Positions 7,656 through 10,613 of a stretch of 10,613 nucleotides of DNA are shown here, piece by piece. Each line of letters begins with the position of its first letter. Positions within the stretch are counted from its first letter, which is position 1. Made by a program: the position numbers and the translations under genes. The DNA is taken from the NCBI GenBank assembly GCA_030609605.1, contig JAUWBY010000060.1, positions 1 to 10,613 on the forward strand. The letters are read 5' to 3'. Origin of the DNA: Candidatus Eiseniibacteriota bacterium. GTDB lineage: Bacteria > Joyebacterota > Joyebacteria > Joyebacterales > Joyebacteraceae. Under the pieces are notes generated by a model, which was given only the letters and a program-made list of their open reading frames with translations, had not been told where the DNA came from and did no database searches.

Positions 7656-8160
7656 GTGACTCCTTGGCGCGAGAGATCCAACTTCGCGTTGGCTGCCGAA
7701 CGGGGGGAAGCTGGAACCACGAGACCGTGCTGTAGATGGCCGGACGGTGATCAGCTGATGTCGGCGTGGCGTCTCTTCCCTCGGCCGACAGGGCCGGGTG
7801 AATTCGCTCTCCACGGGCCGCACGTCCATGAGGCCGCGGCACTCCTCAGCACAGATTCTGGGCCGTCTCATCAGGTTCGACAGCGATCGCGACTGAGATG
7901 CAGAGGGAAGACACTGAGAACGCCCGGCATTGTGCGCCTCGGCCAAGCTCCTCGCGTGATTGTTGGTCAGCCGCTCCACCGATGATAGCACAAGTTGGCG
8001 GCCCGTCAACTAGAGGCAACGGCTTGGCCGCGGCGCGAGACGGGCCGGCTTCTTGCGTCTATCCATCCTCCAGCCAGCGGGGCAAGGCAAGATGAGCGGT
8101 TCAAGCGATGGCATCGAATCCCCGTGCTATCTGTATGCCCGCGCTCGCGGGAGGAAGGGA
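7656..8160. other. Gene-free spacer upstream of the Abi gene
   Basis: I see no complete gene here. It must hold the minus-strand promoter of the Abi-mod-res block, but no convincing -10/-35 pair was found by eye. A 9-bp perfect inverted repeat, CGGCCCGTC (7999-8007) and GACGGGCCG (8039-8047), has a 31-nt spacer. Around 8088-8126 (+) an out-of-frame stretch reading QDERFKRWHRIP faintly resembles the region before the conserved C-terminal block of DUF5131 proteins. That would fit a frameshifted piece of the remnant that follows. Confidence 0.4.
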
Positions 8161-8445
8161 GCAGCCGTGAAGCTGCTGTCGCTGGAACCGTTGCTGGGCC
8201 CACTGGGTGTTCTCGACCTCTCCGACATCGACCGGGTCATCGTTGGCGGAGAAAGCGGACCGCAAGCCCGGCCCGTCGAGGCTGCCTGGGGAAGGGAGAT
8301 CCGTAAGCAGTGTTGCCGAGAAGGCGTTTCCTTCTTCTTCAAGCAGTGGGGCGGTACACATAAGAAGGAAAATGGCTGCAGCCTTGACCGCCGAACATGG
8401 GATGGGATGCCGAAGAACCACCTCGTGAGGCTGGAAGCACGCTGA
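8161..8445 (+). pseudogene. DUF5131 (phage Gp37/Gp68-like) C-terminal remnant
   Basis: The last 94 or so codons before the TGA at 8443-8445 match the C-terminal block of DUF5131/Gp37-Gp68 family proteins, as I remember it. The visible landmarks are LLSLEPLLGPLG, VIVGGESGPQARP and FFFKQWGG, followed by a WDGMP motif near the end. Family members are about 230-260 aa and begin with a Cys-rich segment (WNP..GC...C..C) that is nowhere upstream here. The reading frame could open at 8053 or 8092, but the residues before 8161 are Arg/Gly-rich and unlike the family. So this is a 5'-truncated, probably inactive gene. Intact members occur in phages and accessory regions, sometimes near ParB-like proteins; their biochemical role is not clear to me. 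It ends 11 bp before the convergent HTH gene's stop. It is probably a scar of recombination or deletion. Confidence 0.75.
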
Positions 8446-8456
8446 TTCCGTTTCGC

Positions 8457-9008
8457 CTACTCGGCCAGCTGAGTCAACTCATGGAACCTGGCCTTCTGGT
8501 CGGCGGGACTCTCGAGCCCTGCAATAGGCCGCAGCGCCCGTTCGCTGATGGATGGTCGGCGGACTGTGCGGGGGAGAGCGAGAATCTGCTCCTGGATCTC
8601 CGGCGCGAGCCGCAGTAAGGCCATGACCTGCGTCACCCGGGCCCGGGTGATACCCTCGCGCCTGGCGATTGCGGCTTGGCTGCCCACCTCGCGCGCATCC
8701 AGCTGACGTTGCCACTCAATGGCCACCCGGAGGAGCTCGACCACCTTGGGCGTCTTGGGTTCCTTGGGCGGTTTCGGTCTGGCCCTTGGCTCCGGTAGGG
8801 CGCTGACGACCCGATCCGTCGCCACCCGGCGCGTCACAGCGCCCACGTTGCCGTTCTTGAACGCCCCCTTCGGTCCCAGAGCGATCTCGACCGTCTGTTC
8901 GCGGATGGCGACGCCAAGTGCGCGGTGGTGTCCGTCTTCCGCGATGTGGACGATCTTGAACCAGACCTGCGGCTCCGCGACGCCGCGCCGGTTAGTAGAC
9001 TGACGCAT
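8457..9008 (-). CDS. Helix-turn-helix protein, ParB/KorB-like, recombinase-associated type
   Basis: This 183-aa protein has a helix-turn-helix at about 108-133 (GSQAAIARREGITRARVTQV), followed by LLRLAPEIQEQIL, which resembles the HTH region of ParB/KorB DNA-binding proteins. The N-terminal half (about 10-60) looks like a small beta-rich domain, and a Pro/Lys/Arg-rich linker occupies about 71-88. I recall similar proteins directly downstream of large serine recombinase genes in environmental bacteria, but no recombinase is in this window, so the partner may be lost. I chose ATG at 9008, with GAGGG about 7 nt upstream. An upstream start at 9110 would add 34 Pro/Ala-rich residues unlike a protein domain. 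A site-specific DNA-binding role is likely; the target is unknown. It may mark the end of an integrated element. Confidence 0.7.
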   Translation of the reverse strand: MRQSTNRRGVAEPQVWFKIVHIAEDGHHRALGVAIREQTVEIALGPKGAFKNGNVGAVTRRVATDRVVSALPEPRARPKPPKEPKTPKVVELLRVAIEWQRQLDAREVGSQAAIARREGITRARVTQVMALLRLAPEIQEQILALPRTVRRPSISERALRPIAGLESPADQKARFHELTQLAE

Positions 9009-9214
9009 TCGGGGACCCTCATCAAGGCAATGCTGGGGCGGCGGTGGTGCTGCCAAGAATCTGCCTCCTATGGAGAAAGGGGGCGCCGGGGGAGAGAACG
9101 GGGGCAGCATTCTCGGGCTTCCGGAGGTAAGCTTGACGTGGGCCGTTGCGCGGTCCGCCCGCTAGCCCGTTGGAACCGTCACCCGAATCGACGAGCAGAA
9201 TCTGGAGGCTCGAG

Positions 9215-10039
9215 ATGTCTGACAACTCGCTCACCCTCAGGCAAGAAGATCTGCTGCGCAGGCTCGTTGAGGCGTACAACAGACTGCAGCCAGACGAGGA
9301 ACCATTCCACTACTCGACGGACTACACGGGCGCAGCCGACCTCGCCATCCTCCAGCATCGTGGGCGGCCGGAGGGGTGGTCGGACGTGTACATGGGTGAC
9401 TTGGAGGCCCTGGATGAGGAGGGGTACATTCGACGACGGCTCCTCGGTAGACCCGGGTGCGGATGGAGGTTCGAGCTGAAGCGAAAGGCATTCGATTACT
9501 ACGAATCCCCCCAGCGTCCCCCTGGCGAGGACTCCAAGACAAGGTCCTCCTCGATAGCCGAGTCCGTTGAATCGACACTCCCATCATCAATGCTGATTCT
9601 CGACGAGATCCGAGATGGCCGAACCCACGAAAAGTTGCTCGCCCGGATCATAGGCACGGGGCGTTTCGACGGTGTGGATCACAAGATCGGTCGGCGCCAG
9701 CTCTTCTTCATCTCTGTGCTGTTTCAGTCTACTCGCGTCGAGAGACCCGAAGCAGAGCCGGTGGCTGTTGTGACCGAGGAAGATCTCACCAGGAAGTTCC
9801 TGGAATGGGTTGGGAGTGGGTTCCTTACGTTCAACCCTGGGCCCGGCGAGACGCCGAAAGACCGTCTGGGGAAGATGTGGGATGGATTCGTCGAACAGAT
9901 GAACAAGGGCGAGAAGCTGAAGGGCGTCTTCGTAGACAAGCTCACGGATGGGAAGGGCCACAAGCTCTTCGGACTCCGACTCAGCCCAAGTGAGACTCAG
10001 ATCCTCGTCCACGACATCAGTGCCCTCCTCAAGGGCTGA
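9215..10039 (+). CDS. Uncharacterised 274-aa protein with N-terminal winged-helix-like region
   Basis: I do not recognise a characterised family. The start ATG at 9215 is well supported by GGAGG at 9204-9208 with 6-nt spacing; a GTG/TTG-type extension to 9146 lacks support. Residues 5-97 look like a winged helix: helical LTLRQEDLLRRLVEAYNRL, then a segment ending in LEALDEEGYIRRR (63-75) and a beta-wing with WRFELKRKAFDYYE (84-97). A polar Ser/Pro/Glu-rich linker follows (98-125). The C-terminal domain (126-274) mixes helices and strands, with a hydrophobic RQLFFISVLF at 161-170 and KMWDGFVEQM at 220-229. I see no signal peptide, clear membrane span or catalytic motif. It is transcribed alone and followed by a strong terminator at 10141-10177. 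It could be a regulator or effector of the island; function unknown. Confidence 0.75.
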   Translation: MSDNSLTLRQEDLLRRLVEAYNRLQPDEEPFHYSTDYTGAADLAILQHRGRPEGWSDVYMGDLEALDEEGYIRRRLLGRPGCGWRFELKRKAFDYYESPQRPPGEDSKTRSSSIAESVESTLPSSMLILDEIRDGRTHEKLLARIIGTGRFDGVDHKIGRRQLFFISVLFQSTRVERPEAEPVAVVTEEDLTRKFLEWVGSGFLTFNPGPGETPKDRLGKMWDGFVEQMNKGEKLKGVFVDKLTDGKGHKLFGLRLSPSETQILVHDISALLKG

Positions 10040-10140
10040 TTCGTCCGGCCATCGCTGGTGAACCGTGCCTGAGGGGTGCCGCCAGCTCCGCTTCACACTC
10101 CATCTGTGGAATCTCCATAGGTCGTTCCTCCTCTAAGACG

Positions 10141-10177
10141 CCGCCCGTCGCGCAGTTGCGTGGGCGGTTTTTCTTTT
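10141..10177 (+). terminator. Rho-independent terminator
   Basis: CCGCCC (10141-10146) pairs with GGGCGG (10162-10167), and an inner CGCA/TGCG pair (10151-10154 with 10157-10160) extends the stem around a tiny loop with a bulge. A long T-rich run (TTTTTCTTTTTT) follows directly from 10168. It probably ends transcription of the 274-aa gene, about 100 nt after its stop. The leader between stop and terminator (10040-10140) shows nothing recognisable. Confidence 0.85.
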
Positions 10178-10265
10178 TTCACACCCTTCAGTGTTCTCCC
10201 CGAAATCCTTAGGTTGACTCCAGAGCAGTCACGGCGACAGGAGCGACAAAGGGGAGGGTCATACC

Positions 10266-10496
10266 ATGAAGGAAAGAGTACCTCGCAATCCACGAAGACG
10301 AGATGTCCTCTGCAAGGCCTGCGGCGCGCTTCTCGCGACGATCGACGACACCGGTCTGGTCTTGCGACGTGGCCGACTTGAGGCCACGGTGCGGGGCGAT
10401 ATCCACGCCTCGATCACCTGCTACAGGCCCTGGTGCCAGACCCGCAATGCACTGAATCTCAAGACAGACAGAGGCCCACCCAGCGAGGCGACGTAG
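10266..10496 (+). CDS. Small zinc-ribbon-like protein
   Basis: This 76-aa protein has C16-x2-C19 near the N-terminus and C52-x4-C57 near the C-terminus. The spacing is that of a four-cysteine zinc ribbon, although the second knuckle (CYRPWC) is longer than the usual CxxC. It faintly resembles Com-like zinc proteins of Mu-type phages, but I would not assign that function. The N-terminus is basic (several Arg/Lys in the first 12 residues), which suits nucleic-acid binding. The start ATG at 10266 follows GGGGAGGG (10251-10258) with 7-nt spacing, a strong ribosome binding site that supports a real gene. It is isolated from its upstream neighbour by the terminator, so it must have its own promoter; TTGACT at 10214-10219 is a possible -35, but no good -10 was seen. 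Confidence 0.7.
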   Translation: MKERVPRNPRRRDVLCKACGALLATIDDTGLVLRRGRLEATVRGDIHASITCYRPWCQTRNALNLKTDRGPPSEAT

Positions 10497-10563
10497 CAGC
10501 CGCAACGTCGCTTGAGACACCGACCAGAGCGTACCACACCAATATCGGCCTCCAAGAGCGCGA

Positions 10564-10590
10564 GACGCCCGGCCGGAAAGGCCAGGCGTC
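10564..10590. repeat. Strong hairpin at the window's right end
   Basis: GACGCC (10564-10569) and GGCC (10571-10574) pair with GGCC (10580-10583) and GGCGTC (10585-10590) around a GGAAA loop, with one C/A mismatch. It lies about 70 bp after the zinc-ribbon gene. No T-tract follows on either strand, so it may be an mRNA 3'-end structure, a Rho-linked terminator or a dispersed palindrome. Confidence 0.55.
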
Positions 10591-10613
10591 ATGGCAAGCC
10601 CTCGGAGAGATGG

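Noticed and set aside
7656..8009. 118-codon N-terminal extension of the Abi_C protein
   Set aside because: The ATG at 7655 has an AAGGAG site and family-like residues begin right after it; the upstream residues are Arg/Ser/Pro-rich without resemblance.
9009..9110. Upstream start for the HTH protein
   Set aside because: It would add a Pro/Ala-rich stretch with no domain character, while ATG 9008 has a GAGGG site.
1..10613. CRISPR array, tRNA/rRNA genes, phase-variation repeats
   Set aside because: No regularly spaced direct repeats, no recognisable structural RNA and no tandem short repeats in mod were seen on reading the window.

Overview
The window looks like a bacterial genomic (defence) island from a moderately GC-rich organism. 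GC is roughly 60% by eye, with Shine-Dalgarno-led genes and TTG/GTG starts. The sequence does not fix the taxon. The families present are often found in accessory DNA of proteobacteria and other environmental bacteria, but I would not name a phylum.

Layout. Positions 1-451 hold no convincing complete gene. Positions 452-1781 (+) encode an overlapping pair: a short DprA/SLOG-type Rossmann protein and a ComF-like phosphoribosyltransferase. This is the composition of the ShosTA toxin-antitoxin/anti-phage system. Facing it tail to tail, with 26 bp between the stop codons, is a minus-strand block read 7655 -> 1808. It carries an abortive-infection family protein with a C-terminal Abi_C-type domain, then Mod (a beta-class N6-adenine methyltransferase) and Res (a helicase-nuclease) of a complete type III restriction-modification system. 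All of the recognisable Mod and Res motifs are intact. A 104-bp leader with three back-to-back palindromes separates the Abi gene from mod.

Beyond about 8.0 kb the DNA looks like accessory or mobile-element sequence: a decayed C-terminal remnant of a DUF5131 (Gp37/Gp68-like) gene (+), a convergent HTH protein of a type often met next to site-specific recombinases (-), an uncharacterised 274-aa protein with a probable N-terminal winged helix (+), a clear intrinsic terminator, a 76-aa zinc-ribbon-like protein (+), and a strong terminal hairpin.

How the genes could work together (inference): the type III R-M system marks host DNA and cleaves unmodified invading DNA. The Abi_C protein, which has an R-x6-H motif reminiscent of HEPN RNases, and the ShosTA-like PRTase would be suicide or dormancy back-ups if restriction fails. 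The best candidates for undescribed biology are the Abi-mod-res arrangement with its palindromic leader and the uncharacterised 274-aa protein.
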